This document shows, in pieces, positions 11,629-23,245 of a DNA stretch of 64,000 nt; position 1 is the stretch's first letter, and each line of letters opens with the position of its first letter. The stretch covers positions 26,867,946 through 26,931,945 of the forward strand of contig CM069874.1 of assembly GCA_036172665.1 (NCBI GenBank), given 5' to 3'. Under the pieces are notes generated by a model that ran no database searches, was not told the DNA's origin, and was given only the letters and a program-made list of their open reading frames with translations. The DNA comes from Prosopocoilus inquinatus (lineage: Eukaryota > Arthropoda > Insecta > Coleoptera > Lucanidae). Position numbers and translations under genes: made by a program.

Positions 11629-12060
11629 CTTTGGTATATTTGCCTGGACTTTTCCCGACCATTCTCTTATAAATGCGGTGGTGATATTGCTCACTGAAAT
11701 TATAAGAAACGCTCGCAGCGTGGCATCTCACTTCGTAGCTATTTTTCAAAGAGAAGTTAACTCTTTTTCCACCAATAAATTTTGAAACAATTGAATTGTA
11801 CGTCTCCGCTGCATTATTGTTCATATATAAAAGTAAACTGTGCATTATGCGTCAAATGATTACACCAAGCAATAATATCATGAAATAATCCACATTCTAC
11901 TAAGTCTAGAACTGAATTAATTTCATTATCTTTGAACCCGGTGCAAAAATAGAAGTCACAATCAGAATGATCGCCGAACACGTGCGTTAATAATGTCTTT
12001 TTTTAACGCATTTACTTGCTCTTTTTCCAATAATCTTAAGCACAGTCAGTAATATTTATT
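11629..12060 (-). pseudogene. YqaJ-family protein, upstream part (decayed)
   Basis: From about 12060 downward the minus strand encodes HVFGDHSDCDFYFC, then VECGLFHDIIAWCNHL. After a one-base shift come NNNAAETYNSIVSKF, GGKRVNFSLKNSY and KSPGKYTK. These motifs precede the YqaJ domain in the multi-copy insect YqaJ proteins I know. A stop or frameshift lies near 11840. The frame ends at 11629 where the TIR element begins, and the family order resumes at 5780. Upstream of about 12060 the frame is lost. Confidence 0.65.
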
Positions 12061-13156
12061 CCAACGCTTAAATCAGGGTTCAGTTTTTAAGGCACTTTTA
12101 ATGTTTTCATTTGACTGTTCTTGTTCTAGTGTTTTATTCTGTATAATGTATATTTTTTCTTTACGTCCACTTTAAACCGCAATATTTCATTGTGCCTAAT
12201 TTTAGTGTACAGAAGTGTAGTCTAGATAAAAAAACAATCCACGTAAAATTAAAAAAAAAAACACTTTTATAGGGATAATAATAACGGTAATGAAACAACA
12301 AAATGACGTTATTGATTTACAGAGGAACAGGCGATGCGCTTTCTTTTGTGTCGTTGTTTCAATTCTGATAAACTTTCACTTTCCGACAGACGTAGTTTTA
12401 TTTCCCGAGTTTTACATAGTTTCTGTGTTAGATCAGGTCGCTGTTTTTATTTATATCAATTTACATAAAAAAATTTAATCATCTGAGTGTACGCTCGCCC
12501 TTAGAATTTGCCGAAGGCCGCGGACGGTGCCAATGTGAATGAGGCCTTATTCGAATGTTTTCTTGTGGGTGTGTCACAAACTGACATGTAAACCAATCAA
12601 AAATAAAGATCAGTGACAGCAGAGTCATAAATTACAAGGAAAACGTTTAGGTGGTAATTCTGTTCTCTGTTCTTTTCGTTTATGTGTAAAAATGCAGGAA
12701 CACATGTTGAACGTATGTTTCTTCTAAATATATGCGAAAAATAGTGATACGCCCATTTGAAATCGAGTTCAGTTCTAAGCGAGCATACAGCCTTAATATT
12801 TTTCTCAGTGTATTAATTACATAAATTACCTGAAAGTGTAAAGAATGATATCGCGAAACAACTTATATTTTTTTTAAGTACGACAAACTTTCATACGCTT
12901 TTTTAAGGAAAATTGTGTATTAATATGCGATTCAAAATATATAGGTATTTTTTTTATTTACAAAAAAAAAACATTTTCCGAGAAAAAAATTATTTTTCTA
13001 CTGGAAACCGATTTACAATTTTAAACTGAAATTGGGGACTAGTTAAATAAACAATAAACTTTTTCTATGTACTATACAAATATATATTATATAGACTACA
13101 TACATTAAAAGTTATTCAAATTATATACATAACTTTAACAACTAAACTAAATGTAT
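12061..13156. other. no gene recognised
   Basis: About 1.1 kb of AT-rich sequence between the YqaJ and Tc1 pseudogenes. The stretch 12490-12560 is GC-richer (GAAGGCCGCGGACGG). Poly-A/T runs occur at 12246-12260 and 12930-13000. No motif was recognised. Confidence 0.4.
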
Positions 13157-14392
13157 TTAAAATCGTGAGTAATAACCATTTGCATCTATGCAGTCCTGCA
13201 AACGACTACGCATACTGTCAATTAATTTCTCACATTTCGTTTCATAGATTCACATTTCGTAAATTGTTCCATACTCTACGTGTATGGCGTTGAAGGGCCT
13301 CGAGTGTTCTTTGTCGCTCCCCATGATAATCTTGTCCTTCGTTCCAGCTCCTGACCATATTGTCTCATAAATTTTCTGTGGGGTTCAGGTCAGGAGATTT
13401 CGCTGGCCATTGTAAACGTCGTATAAGATTTTCATTTTCTATAAACCAGTTGTTTACACATCGACAAATATAATTGGCTCGTTTCTTTAATTTTCTGGAT
13501 ATAATATATTTAATGAAGGTAGCAGCACCTCATCCAGAATTTGCACATACCTCCGGGCATCGAATCTGGTGGGTGATACACATACAAGTTCTCCTGGACC
13601 AGCTCTGTGCATCCATCCCCAAAAACCTGTTGATAATCTTCCACTGCGTCTATTCTCTTGAACATTTTCTCTATTGTACCGAGTATTATTCGGTCTCCAC
13701 AAATGTACTGGAGAATCGTCTGATGACATAAACATCTTCTAATCAGAAAAGACAACTTGGTTCCAATCACGGTCTATATTTTCCCCACAGAAGTGCAATC
13801 GAGTCGCTGCATCTTCTGCAGAAAGAGCAATTTTCTTTGCAGGTATGCGCGAGTGAAAACCCTCTTTATTTAAAACTCGCCTTATAGTGCGAGTGGAGCA
13901 GTTAAGTCGTAATGGTTCTTTCAGAATAATTGATGTAACAATAGGAGTCATTCTGGTGAAATTTGTTATTTGTTGAAAGTCTTTTTCCGATAAAACTGGA
14001 AGTCGTCCTGATCTATGCGTCGTTAGATCCCCTTCCGTATTGCATTTATCGATCCATCTCTTCACCTGACGACGCTAAAAAAATATATTTAATTTGAACT
14101 AAATTTAAATATTTTGTGGATTGAACAAATTTTTAATTTAGAATAAATGTTTCTTTTAAATAAATTTCATTGAATATTGTAGTAGTTAAAACAACTGAAT
14201 TTTCAAAAAAATAATACTTTTATTTTTTTAAATTATACTAATGATTTTTATTTAAAAATTTAATACAAATTTACTTACCGAAAGTCCCGATCTTCTGCTG
14301 ATTTCACTAACGGACTGTCCACTGTTATATAAACCAATAATAAACCCCCTGTCTTGTAAAGATGAATCTCGCTGTCCCAAATCTAGCGGCAT
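13157..14392 (-). pseudogene. Tc1-like transposase, intron-containing, disabled
   Basis: Tc1-type transposases cut and paste DNA elements through a DD34E catalytic triad. Exon 1 (14392-14279, 38 codons) begins MPLDLGQRD and encodes the first helix-turn-helix (SVSEISRRSGLS). A GTAAGT...TTTTTTTAG intron of 204 bp (14278-14075) is followed in frame by RRQVKRWIDK, the second helix and DWNQVVFSD, which contains the first catalytic Asp. The next codon, expected Glu, is TAG. The frame continues (PVHLWRPNN, GFWGWM, LDEVLLP) to about 13487. A short deletion then removes the second-Asp motif. RANYICRCVNNW, WPAKSPDLNPTENL (third catalytic residue) and a TGA in place of Trp follow. The C-terminus ends ANGYYSRF at 13157, after a 10-bp duplication (CACATTTCGT) that shifts frame. 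The protein is not functional. Confidence 0.9.
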
Positions 14393-14796
14393 TTTCTTTC
14401 AAATCAGGTTATTCTTTTCCACAGACAAAACTAAACTAAATTATAAAATTTTTCATCTCCTTATATATACTAAGATAATCTTTCTTAACACAATTACAGC
14501 CTGGGCCAAAAGTATTAGGCACACTTACGATTTTAATTCTTCTCCGAAAGTGTTTACACAAAAGTTTCTAATTTTGTTGTAGTGAGAACTATATAGGATA
14601 ATTTAAACAATGTCCAATACTTTATAGGGATTGTAAAACATCTGGCAGGTAACAATTCGCAATTCTGGTTCAGAGAACAGGTAATCAGTCTCCTATCGGC
14701 GTACAGTGGGAAAAACCGACGGTTTTATCGGCCAAAAATAAAAAGTCAACCCTAAGGATGTTTTTTCGCTTAGTGCGTTATTTTAACACCACACTG
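14393..14796. other. spacer with a Tc1-like terminus
   Basis: No gene. At 14497 a CAGCCTGGGCCAAAAGTATT motif preceded by TA resembles a Tc1 terminus. It points rightward, away from the pseudogene at 13157-14392, and no partner terminus was found. It may be a fragment of another Tc1-type element. Confidence 0.35.
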
Positions 14797-15584
14797 TATA
14801 GAATCCAATATACACCATATCCACGGATCGAGTTCTCTATAGGAAAAACGTTTTAATTTTTCACTTCTCGAAAAAAATCATTCTTTATAAAAAAAAACTG
14901 GTTGTCCTAAAAATTCCAAAACCGCCATAGAAAATATTAATCTCCATTAACAGCAATAAAATAAAATCATTTACACTGTCACAAAATATGGTAATACTCA
15001 AATATTCCGTTAGTAAATACACTTAAACTGTTTCAGTAAAGTAATATCACTTTAATTAAAGAGTGTACCTAACTTTTTAATGGTGTAAGTGTGAATAGAG
15101 TCCATTCCAAAAACTGAAAACAAAATTTGGAGCAGTTTTAACAAAAAAAAATAACACAAAATTGGCAATTAGACCAGTTAGAAGTTACTCTTCAATTACT
15201 GTAAACGTAAAAGGGGTAATAGTTACCCCTCTCTTAAAAACAGGTTTTCATTTTTTAACTTCAATTTTAAAATTTTAAGAACCTGTAAACATTTTCATAA
15301 AACTAAGATATTGTGAATGAAAACGTGGTACGGTATCAAATTCATAATACCGCCAATTCCTAGCTGACATGATTGACATTTTGTTAAAGTAAAAAGATAA
15401 ATATCCTAACTTTTTCAGTTATTGATGGGAATTTATTATTTTCGTAAAATTTATTACGTTTTAGGGCAAGCAGAAAAATGAAAAATAAAACTTTTTCCTA
15501 TAGTAAACCCGATCTGCGGACACGGCGTGTAAAGCAGTATTATATTGAAGCATGAATACATACAAACACGTGTAGATAATTCTT
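14797..15584 (-). mobile_element. non-autonomous inverted-repeat transposon, copy 2
   Basis: Reverse-complement counterpart of 1787-2673. It has the same subterminal inverted arms: ATCCACGGATCG with CTATAGGAAAAACG near 14818, and CTATAGTAAACCCGATC with GCGGACACGG near 15525. Internal indels make it about 100 bp shorter. No coding frame. Confidence 0.6.
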
Positions 15585-15709
15585 GGAAAGGCTGCAAGAG
15601 TACCCGTCGTAAATAATTTTATGTCGGTCGGATTAATATAGTCGACCGGTAAAGTAGTGGACAGGGGTTGTAAAGACCTGGGCGTCTTTAAAGTCCATGA
15701 GTGTACATT

Positions 15710-16507
15710 TGTACCGAGGAATTAGATCAAGGGCATTAATATCGCCGGAACATCAGTGATAAAAGGAAATAATTAGGTAAGGACTTTTGATTCCTGCAAA
15801 AAACCTTTGATACTAGAAAGAAATAGAATTATTAGTGATCAGGGTATTTCTCAATACCAACACCTGATGGAAAGCTGACGTAGACTAAAGTATGTTATCA
15901 AATCCAAATAAATAGGTAGCTTTCTTGTTCAGAAGTCAGTTCGTTAAGACAGTTGCTCGAGTGCTTCTTCGATTCTTTATGTAATTTAGTGACACGCGTC
16001 CTCAATTTTTTTCAAAACTCTAAATTCTTTTGTTTTGTTAAGTATGGAGGATTTTTGTTAGTCTTTCCTTCTCTCTTTTATACTCTAGTTTTAATTTTAT
16101 AACAATTGTTAAATTTTAATTAATTAATTAATTTTATTAAATTCATATAGTATTTTGTTTAAAATATTTTGTATTGTACTGAAATTTCTTTTTTGTTTGA
16201 ATAGGTATATTTGAATTTAAAGCTTTGAATTTTTGCAAAATTAAACAATAATAAGGAGGGACGATTAAGTAAACGTAGAAAGAGATAAGGAGTGGACAAT
16301 TTTCGAAAATTCCAAAAAATGTAAGTAGACGCCATTCGATTGATTCGTGGAAAATGATTTGGAAATCAATGTCTGGATTTCCACGCTAGAACCAGGACGC
16401 TACTAACAAATAAATCGAAATTCAACATTGTACGAATTGCTAAGAGAATTGGGGACAAAAGGGGTTGAAAAGTGAGTTTTCAATCCCTGTCCCGACGTGC
16501 ATCTACA
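15710..16507 (-). repeat. dispersed repeat, possible solo LTR, copy 1
   Basis: About 800 bp homologous to the reverse complement of 58541-59458. In the minus orientation it starts TGTAGATGCACGTCGGGAC and ends CCTCGGTACA, which fits the TG...CA rule of LTRs. It holds no coding frame. No matching 4-5 bp target duplication was seen, so the LTR reading is an inference. It could equally be part of another retroelement. Confidence 0.5.
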
Positions 16508-17831
16508 CTTTCATTACAGACTTGATGTGTTATAGATATAATGTACATAACTTGTCTAAATGAATAACTGACGTCTGTATATTTTTAATTTTCCCTTAAC
16601 GAAACAAGTTACAAAACGTAACTAGATATTACGAACACAAACAGACTAATTACATTTTAGCCACTGTGTCGATTACATATAAAATACAATGAGTGTTTGT
16701 CTATAAACACACATTTATAAATTTAAACTATACATAGGCACACCAATGAAATTAATTAATAAAACTTTCGGCCGTGTATACACATCTAAAATATAAACAA
16801 AATAATTCAAACAAATTCATAAATAATTTCTGTGCAAAACAAATAGTGCATGAAATTGTACATTATTTGAACTCAGTCTACTTTTTTTCATAAAATTATT
16901 TTTTAGGTATTATGCGAAATTTCCTGCGTTAGCTTTTGCATGAGCACGTCAAATTATGACACAGGAGATTTCCGCATTGGTAAAAACGAGTAAATTATTC
17001 ATTTCGCTAAAACGGCGAGCAAAAAACTGTGCACGCAGGAAACAAAGAGGATAACGGGACAAGCCGATCAAATGTGAAATCAGCTGCCAACCAGTCGCAG
17101 CCCAGCAAACGCAGCTAATTAATGAATCTCGAGGGCGAGTCAGAACAAGATCGGTTGGTAACAATGAACAAAGCAAAAAAGAGTTCTGTGTTCTGTATAA
17201 ATAAGTATATTGTGAATTCGGTTCCTATCTTCAAGATGAATTAAACTTGTAAATAGTTGTTTAAACGCACCTAGAAAGGAAACCAGAGAAGACATAAATA
17301 TACCTAATTGATTCATTAGATCACTAGTTCAAATTAATATCAAAGTGCATTAATATTTCAATTTAATTTAATGACGTATTTCAGGTGTATGTATAGCAAT
17401 TTCAGGTATGTGTATATTCCTGTGCAGTAGTGTTGAATAACTAGTCCAGATATTTGATACAAACGAGTATTGTACCGGGCGTTCTTTTACTGTGTGCAAA
17501 TATTTAAACCTGTAATACATCACCATAAATGGCAATGATAGAACTCATATGTCCTTAACAAAAATTTAATAGTTTTCGAGAAAAATGCAGTGGCAGATTT
17601 TCAATAAACCGTTCGAAAACTGCTGGAGTGGCTAATAAATGGAACTCTCGCGGTTGCCTGTTGAATGACGACCTGAAGCTAGGTCAGTATTTAACTTGAC
17701 CTTGTGCACGAATGATGTAAATCAGCGGGTCGTTCACAGTACGCCTGGATTTATTAAAATAAATAAGTGTAACATTATTCGAAGTAATTACAAGTTTTAA
17801 GTATTTTCAAATCAAAAACTATTGCAATTCA
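16508..17831. other. mostly unrecognised, includes half of a foldback repeat
   Basis: No gene was recognised. A TATAAATA box-like motif at 17195 has no supporting transcript unit. The stretch 17522-17640 (GAACTCATATGTCCTTAAC, AGTTTTCGAGAAAAATGC) matches one arm of the foldback element at 52182-52390. Confidence 0.4.
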
Positions 17832-18087
17832 GGAGGCTGCGAATATCGCATGTGGTTCGTTGTTGCCAAGTTGGCAAGTTGGTGTAAAGGTACAAGGTAC
17901 AATTTCTCATTCCATGTGTATTTCTAATAGACTTATCAAAATTTGACGTTTACTGTTGGACCGTAAATAGTACTTTTATAACAACGAGATTAGCAAAAGT
18001 TGATTTACGTAAAAGGGAGAAGGAAAAACATTTTTAACGCTCGCCTAATTGGTGAATAATTTTTTGGATTTATTCATCGATCATTGA
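17832..18087 (+). repeat. dispersed repeat shared with 39.6 kb
   Basis: Matches the reverse complement of 39508-39712. Shared blocks include AATATCGCATGTGG, ACGAGATTAGCAAAAGTTGA and GGATTTATTCATCGAT. No coding content; the element class is unknown. Confidence 0.6.
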
Positions 18088-18182
18088 TTTTCTAAAACAA
18101 ATCAATGTACCATTACTTCCCCTTCCCTCACTGAATAACAATTTTAAATAAAATAATTAATAAACGATATCAGTGATCATTA

Positions 18183-18365
18183 TTACGAAGCGTTGCGTTG
18201 GCGATCGGGTGCGGTATCGATGGGCGTGTTCATACCAAGAGGAAGGCGTTGTTGACCTAAATATTTATCTCTCGCACATTTCAGCAATTCCAAAATAAGT
18301 GGTATCTCCGAAATTGTTTGGCTATGATACGGTACACACCAAAATATACCCGCAGAAACTAGCAT
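18183..18365 (-). other. unassigned open frame, GC-richer than surroundings
   Basis: A 60-codon minus-strand frame (18365-18183) with a compositionally ordinary protein: EIPLILELLKCARDKYLGQ, then a Pro/Asp/Arg-rich tail ending in two stops. An AG acceptor-like CATAG precedes CCAAAC at about 18321. It might be a terminal exon of an unknown gene, a TE scrap or chance. I recognise no family. Confidence 0.2.
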
Positions 18366-18519
18366 TTCGTGTACTGAGGGATTATTTTTATTTGTAGTAA
18401 AAAAAGCACTCTGCGAATGACGTGCATGTATCTTTCAAGAGTTGAACCGTAAAAGTGGTTGAACTATAACCAAAAAAAAAAGAAAAATTTTTGTATTATT
18501 ACTGAATTGATTAGCTTGT

Positions 18520-18676
18520 TATGGCCAGTTGCACCAAACAGTTAAGCTGAGCTTAAATTTAAGTTAAGCTTATAATATGGCATTTGGCGTAACATAACAT
18601 TAATGTAAGTCACATCTAAGTGGCGCTTAAAGCTTAAAGTTAAGCTGATATTAAGTGTTTGATGCAACTGACCATT
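18520..18676. mobile_element. palindromic MITE, GGYCAGTTGCAYCAAAC type
   Basis: The left end TATGGCCAGTTGCACCAAAC is mirrored by GTTTGATGCAACTGACCATTA on the right. Inverted similarity continues inward through the TTAAGCTxAGCTTAA-rich sequence. The element is about 157 bp with no coding capacity. Confidence 0.75.
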
Positions 18677-19420
18677 AGTTTCATTAGTTAGACTTTCTTG
18701 TCCATAATCGCTAAATTTATTCCTAATTCATTATATATTTATTACATTAAACTGAATCCGGGACTCTTGCACCGCGCATATTTGCGCCACAGATACATTT
18801 GCGCCCTTCCAAGAAAAAAGTACTCAATAACCACATAGGTAAAGATGTAAAGTGCGCTTCCGTTCTAGGAAGTTATTTAGTTCTTGAATAGACGAAAATT
18901 TACCAATAAACTTCTTATTTCGTGAGGAAATTTATTTGTTTTCTGTTTTAGTGTGGCACCTTGCTGTGATATCACTGGTTGTTAGCATTACGCTTCCATG
19001 TTTTGTACTCATTTTTTTTATCCACCCACAGGTTTACTTTTGTGGATTGTTTATATTTATTATCTATTTTAATCTTTATAATTTTAAATGAAGTTGGTTC
19101 TTATCCGATGAAAAATGTTTGAATGTATTCTCATCATATTTCTATCCGGTTCAAGATTAAAAAAACTTTGTATTTATAATTTTAAAAACAAAATTACTTT
19201 TTTGGTTTAACTATAATTGCTACCCTTTCTATGTATTCTTCTGCTGATTGCACTTCCTTAAATATTTAGTGTTTCCTATAATTATATTGTATTTATATAT
19301 TACATATTGTATTTAAAACAGGTTTCTATTTTAACATGAATGTTTCTACAGTTGTTTGTTAAGTAAGACATGCTATTTTATTTTATTTTTTTAATATCTC
19401 TTGATAAGTGGGCACCATCA

Positions 19421-19834
19421 CTATTTATGCACTCTTGGAGTGTAAGTTACAACATTTTCAATTACTCCCCGTATCATACGTGCAACTTCTTGATTTCTTA
19501 ATTTTAGTTCCGCTAACTGTTGCGGTCGTCCAACGTACAACTTGCTTGCTTGCAATTTCAAAAAAAAAGTACAGGCGCACAGATCAGGTAATCTAGTCGC
19601 AAATGTCTTCATTTTTTGGAAATATGTGGTTTAGAAAAGTTTTCTTAAGCTGGCTGCTCCTTTATGTTTTAAATTTAAGGAGGAACCAGTTTCAAACTTT
19701 TTGACCCATAAGATATACAGACGGTACCTGTCCATAACGTGGAATAATGAACCGATTACGAAATAACCTTCGTATAGTTGTCGTGGAATCATGAATTTTA
19801 TAAAACGATTTAACACAGAAAGCACGTTGTGCAC
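19421..19834 (-). pseudogene. DUF4817-type mariner-like transposase, internally deleted
   Basis: The minus strand begins RAFCVKSFYKIHDSTTIRR, the N-terminal helix-turn-helix of the DUF4817 transposases. After frameshifts come LWVKKFETGSSLN, then directly C-terminal motifs: TRLPDLCACTFFL, a decayed form of SPDLTACDFFL that includes the last catalytic residue region, then YVGRPQQLAELK and GVIENVVTY. The central catalytic domain is missing, so this is a deletion derivative. In-frame stops near 19620 and 19421 confirm that it is dead. Confidence 0.7.
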
Positions 19835-20199
19835 CAGACTGTTAGTCTGTGTTTAGTATACAGCATCAAATTTAGCGCCTTCACCAACCTTTTAAAATTT
19901 CTATTTTGGGGAAATAAACATTATTATTCTATTGTAATAGCTAAAACAGCCAGCCACTTAGAAATTTTGTAAGCGTCTTTCTAGGCCGTCTTTCTTTTTT
20001 AGCGCGAATATAAAGAATGTGCAGTTGAAACTCGTAGCAATCCATGGAAAATTAACGTGTGTCTTAACTTAATCTTTCTCTTACTCATTAACATTTATTG
20101 AACGAAAGCTAAGTATAAAATTAATCATCTTGAAAACAGCTTTACGTTACATTTTTTTTAAAAAAATTATTTATGTTTATATTTATTAGAAAAAATTTT

Positions 20200-20428
20200 T
20201 TTTAGAAAAATTTTGTGCAAATCGTTTTTGATTGCAGTGAAAACCTCGAGCAGCCTCTGGACAGCTGTTTCAGCCCTGCTTGGGGCTTCTTCAGCAGAGA
20301 CGTAGCTCGACATTTCCACTGCAAACAAAAACGACTTGCCCAATTTATTCGCAATTGCGATGTAAGAGTGATGAACAGATAAAATAGCGACGACGGCGAA
20401 TAGTAAGATGTCGCTATTTTATCTGTTT
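20200..20428 (-). repeat. retrozyme-like repeat, dispersed copy 1
   Basis: A partial unit of the 311-bp hammerhead repeat family. It lies between TTTAGAAAAATTTTGTGCAA and an inverted pair AACAGATAAAATAGCGAC / GTCGCTATTTTATCTGTT (20374-20428) that makes an 18-bp hairpin. The ribozyme itself is intact in sequence. Confidence 0.85.
20253..20301 (-). ncRNA. hammerhead ribozyme (retrozyme consensus)
   Basis: Minus strand: stem I GTCTCTG, core CTGAAGA, stem II AGCCC/GGGCT with 6-nt loop, GAAA, stem III ACA/TGT with a 2-nt loop, H17 = C, stem I partner CAGAGGC. Stem I forms 7 pairs including one G-U. Predicted cleavage lies between 20260 and 20259. Confidence 0.85.
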
Positions 20429-20893
20429 ATATTTATTAGGTTTACAATTTGAAAGGCTTTGCTATTAATTGAAATATTTTTTTAAAAATAAATGACTCTC
20501 GAGTTTTCAGTAAATTCCAAGCAAGAATTATGCGTCTTCTTATTATTAAATAGCGCGTTGAATAAAATTCACTAAAACACAAGACAAAAACCTACTAATT
20601 TAGAAAGACAACATACGTACTAGTTCAGAAGAACAATAATAATGATTTGAAGATCTACAAATAAGTAATTGCATATTATACATATATTATGTGCACAAGC
20701 GCTATTAAAAGTGATAGAAATAATTTTATTTAAAATTTGCAGAAACATAATTTAGTAAAGTGGTCGAAAATTTCCAAGAATATTATTAATGCTGGGGCAA
20801 CGGCGCAAATGTAAAATTTCTACTGACGTTACCTGACCGTTCCCCGTTAATTTAACCCGAGAAATGTATAGGTGGCGCAAATGTCCCGACACC

Positions 20894-23140
20894 GTTAAAC
20901 TTCTGTTTTAGTTTGAATTTATTTCTTTTATCTTTCTCAAATTAACGACTCTCTTGTGAAAATTTCTGAATACTCGTTCATAAAGGCAGACATTACAAAC
21001 ACTAATTTATTAAGCCTGTTAATGATCATATTTAAAACATCAAGGAGATACATTAGTGAAGAAAAGGAAGTATTTCATTTAAGCATGAGCTCACCCTCAT
21101 TTAGATTTTTTTTAGAATGTTTCTTGCGAAATTCTCTATCAGACAGAGGGTGTACCGAATTGAGTTTATTAATTTGCGTCTTATTAATTAACGGAGAATT
21201 AAATTGTAATAACATCAGTAGTAGACTCCAATCCCATTTACATGGCATTGATCGTCTCAGATACCAGATCCATAAATTATGTTTGGTGCAGGATGCCGAT
21301 TATGCATTGCCTCAAGAAGCTGGGGATCCGAGACGATTCTCAGTGCTTAGCAAAACATAGTGCAACTTGAGCAATACTGTCTTCCAAGACTATTGGCTAA
21401 TTGAAGAGGATGAATACAGAAAGCAGATTTGGAATTAGTCATAATGAATGCGATTTTAATTATTGCAGATTGTCAAAATAACGTGTGTCAGGTTCAAAAT
21501 TGTTACTAACTCGAACTTTTAAAAATACTGCTGTGGGTCGTAAATTCGGATAATTTAATACCAAGCAAATCTATTTACATATGAAGCACATTTCGCAAGT
21601 CTTTAACCGCAAAAGCTTTCGCTGATGCTCGCTCGTACTTCTCCATTCTATGTGGTTCTCTTGAAACTACTCGGCGCAACTAACTCTCCTATTTAAACGA
21701 TGAATTACTGCATTAACCAAAGACAAATGTAAATTTTAGCCCTCCAATGGTTGCCCTTACATGAGTTATATCCGTGGTAATAACGTAATAGATGCGCGTG
21801 TGGCAAGCACTTCTTGCATTTCTGCGGATTTTACATGAAACCAAATTCATTTAAGTTTTCATATTTCAAAGTTCACTTAAAAAATGTGTACAGAAAAGAT
21901 TTTTTTCAGGACAGAACTTGGATTTGTGTCGTAAAAACTTAAGAAGGGACGGGAGTGAAGCAGGCGCTAATTCGTTAAAATCACTTCCTTGTCCCTTAGA
22001 AAAGTTTCTCGACGTAGATTAAGTAAATAATTTGGCTGCTGCACTAAAGGGTTTTACGAAAGTTTACATTTTGTTAAAGAGATTTTTTTTTGCAAGCTAA
22101 AAGCGGTTAAGGTGATATTAATACGGGATGTTCAAATATTCGCGTTCAGTTTCTATAAACACAATTTTATTTAAGTAATCGATTGACTCTTTCAGAAAAT
22201 GATTTATTTTCCTACTGTTACTACGAAACTCAAACATTTTTCGCTCATACTATTTTTTTTACTTCAAACTGAAAAAGATTATCACATAAATTGTTTGTTT
22301 TTATTTCTGCGTATTTAAAATTTTTCGTAACAAAACAAAGTAGAATATATTTGCGTTATTATTTCTTGTAATTTCCGCTTTGTACTAGATCAAAATCTTG
22401 GCACCAATTTGTAACATCATAATAGGAGAAACCCAAACTTCAGCGGAACCCTCCCGTGGCCAATTCCTTAGTTTTGTGAGCCGGAGATTCTATTATTTAT
22501 ACATGTCGCTTCCCACCGAGTTAAACTCATCTCCTTAATTGCACATCTTCTATATTACCTCTTTGTTCGTTTCCAAAACTAACTTCCCTGGCTCTTATCT
22601 CATTGTTACTCGCGAAGTTTGTGTAAGTCGGAGAGCACCGATAAGGCATCAAACAAACAACTCGATTCGAATATATTAATTGTTTCCCGTTTTTCACTTT
22701 CGCTAAAATAGACTGGGAAACGATGATTTTTATTGTTTTTCTTTTTCTTACTACAAAAATATTTTTTTTGTTTTCAAAGTAATCAATTTCATAATAAGAT
22801 AGACCTGTTTAAATTATTTTTTAAAATACAATCAGAAATTTAATAAAAGTATAAAGTGAAGCGCGTAGGTCGAAATGGCTTAGAAAAGCAAAACAAAGGT
22901 ACAGAGGAGAAACACTCGGAACGGAAAAATGTCACTCTCTGAATGAGCCAAGAGCATTAACAATTAACATGAAAAATGTAGATATAAAATAAAATATAAA
23001 GGAATATATGGGACAAAATGGTATAAACATAATTCGATGAAAGTTAAAAAAAAAAACTCCCATGACTACGTTATAAGTATAACAAACTAAGGGTAAGCTT
23101 TCCTTCGCGCTGAATTCGTTGATGAAAATTCACGAAAATA
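20894..23140. other. no gene recognised
   Basis: About 2.2 kb of AT-rich DNA. The longest open frame (20956-21360, +, 134 codons) has no recognisable motif, no signal peptide and no exon-like context. It is most likely a chance frame, but I cannot exclude a lineage-specific gene. Confidence 0.4.
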
Positions 23141-23245
23141 AACCCGCAAGAGAATGTGACGTCAAAATGACGCAGTTCTCCTGTGATTTACATAGACTTG
23201 TATGAGAGTCTATGTCATTTTGAAGTCACTTTCTTTTGCAAGTTT
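23141..23245. repeat. foldback repeat (MITE-like)
   Basis: The left arm (AACCCGCAAGAGAATGTGAC then GTCAAAATGAC) is mirrored by GTCATTTTGAAGTCAC then TTCTTTTGCAAGTTT. A second, inner hairpin is CATAGACT/AGTCTATG. The total is about 105 bp. Confidence 0.65.

Larger units (their letters stand above)
18759..20893. mobile_element. candidate TIR element with GCGCAAAT termini
   Basis: Left-end blocks CGGGAC, ATTTGCGCCAC and ATACATTT (18759-18812) recur inverted at 20845-20895 (AAATGTATAGGTGGCGCAAATGT then CCCGAC). The interior contains an internally deleted transposase pseudogene (19421-19834) and a retrozyme copy (20200-20428). Whether the transposase belongs to the element or is a separate nested insertion cannot be decided from sequence alone. 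Confidence 0.4.

Noticed and set aside
17190..17230. TATA box-like promoter (TATAAATA at 17195)
   Set aside because: No downstream exon or initiator context was found. Such motifs are frequent by chance here.
20956..21360. 134-codon plus-strand open frame
   Set aside because: No recognisable domain, splice context or compositional shift. Long frames of this size occur by chance in AT-rich insect DNA.
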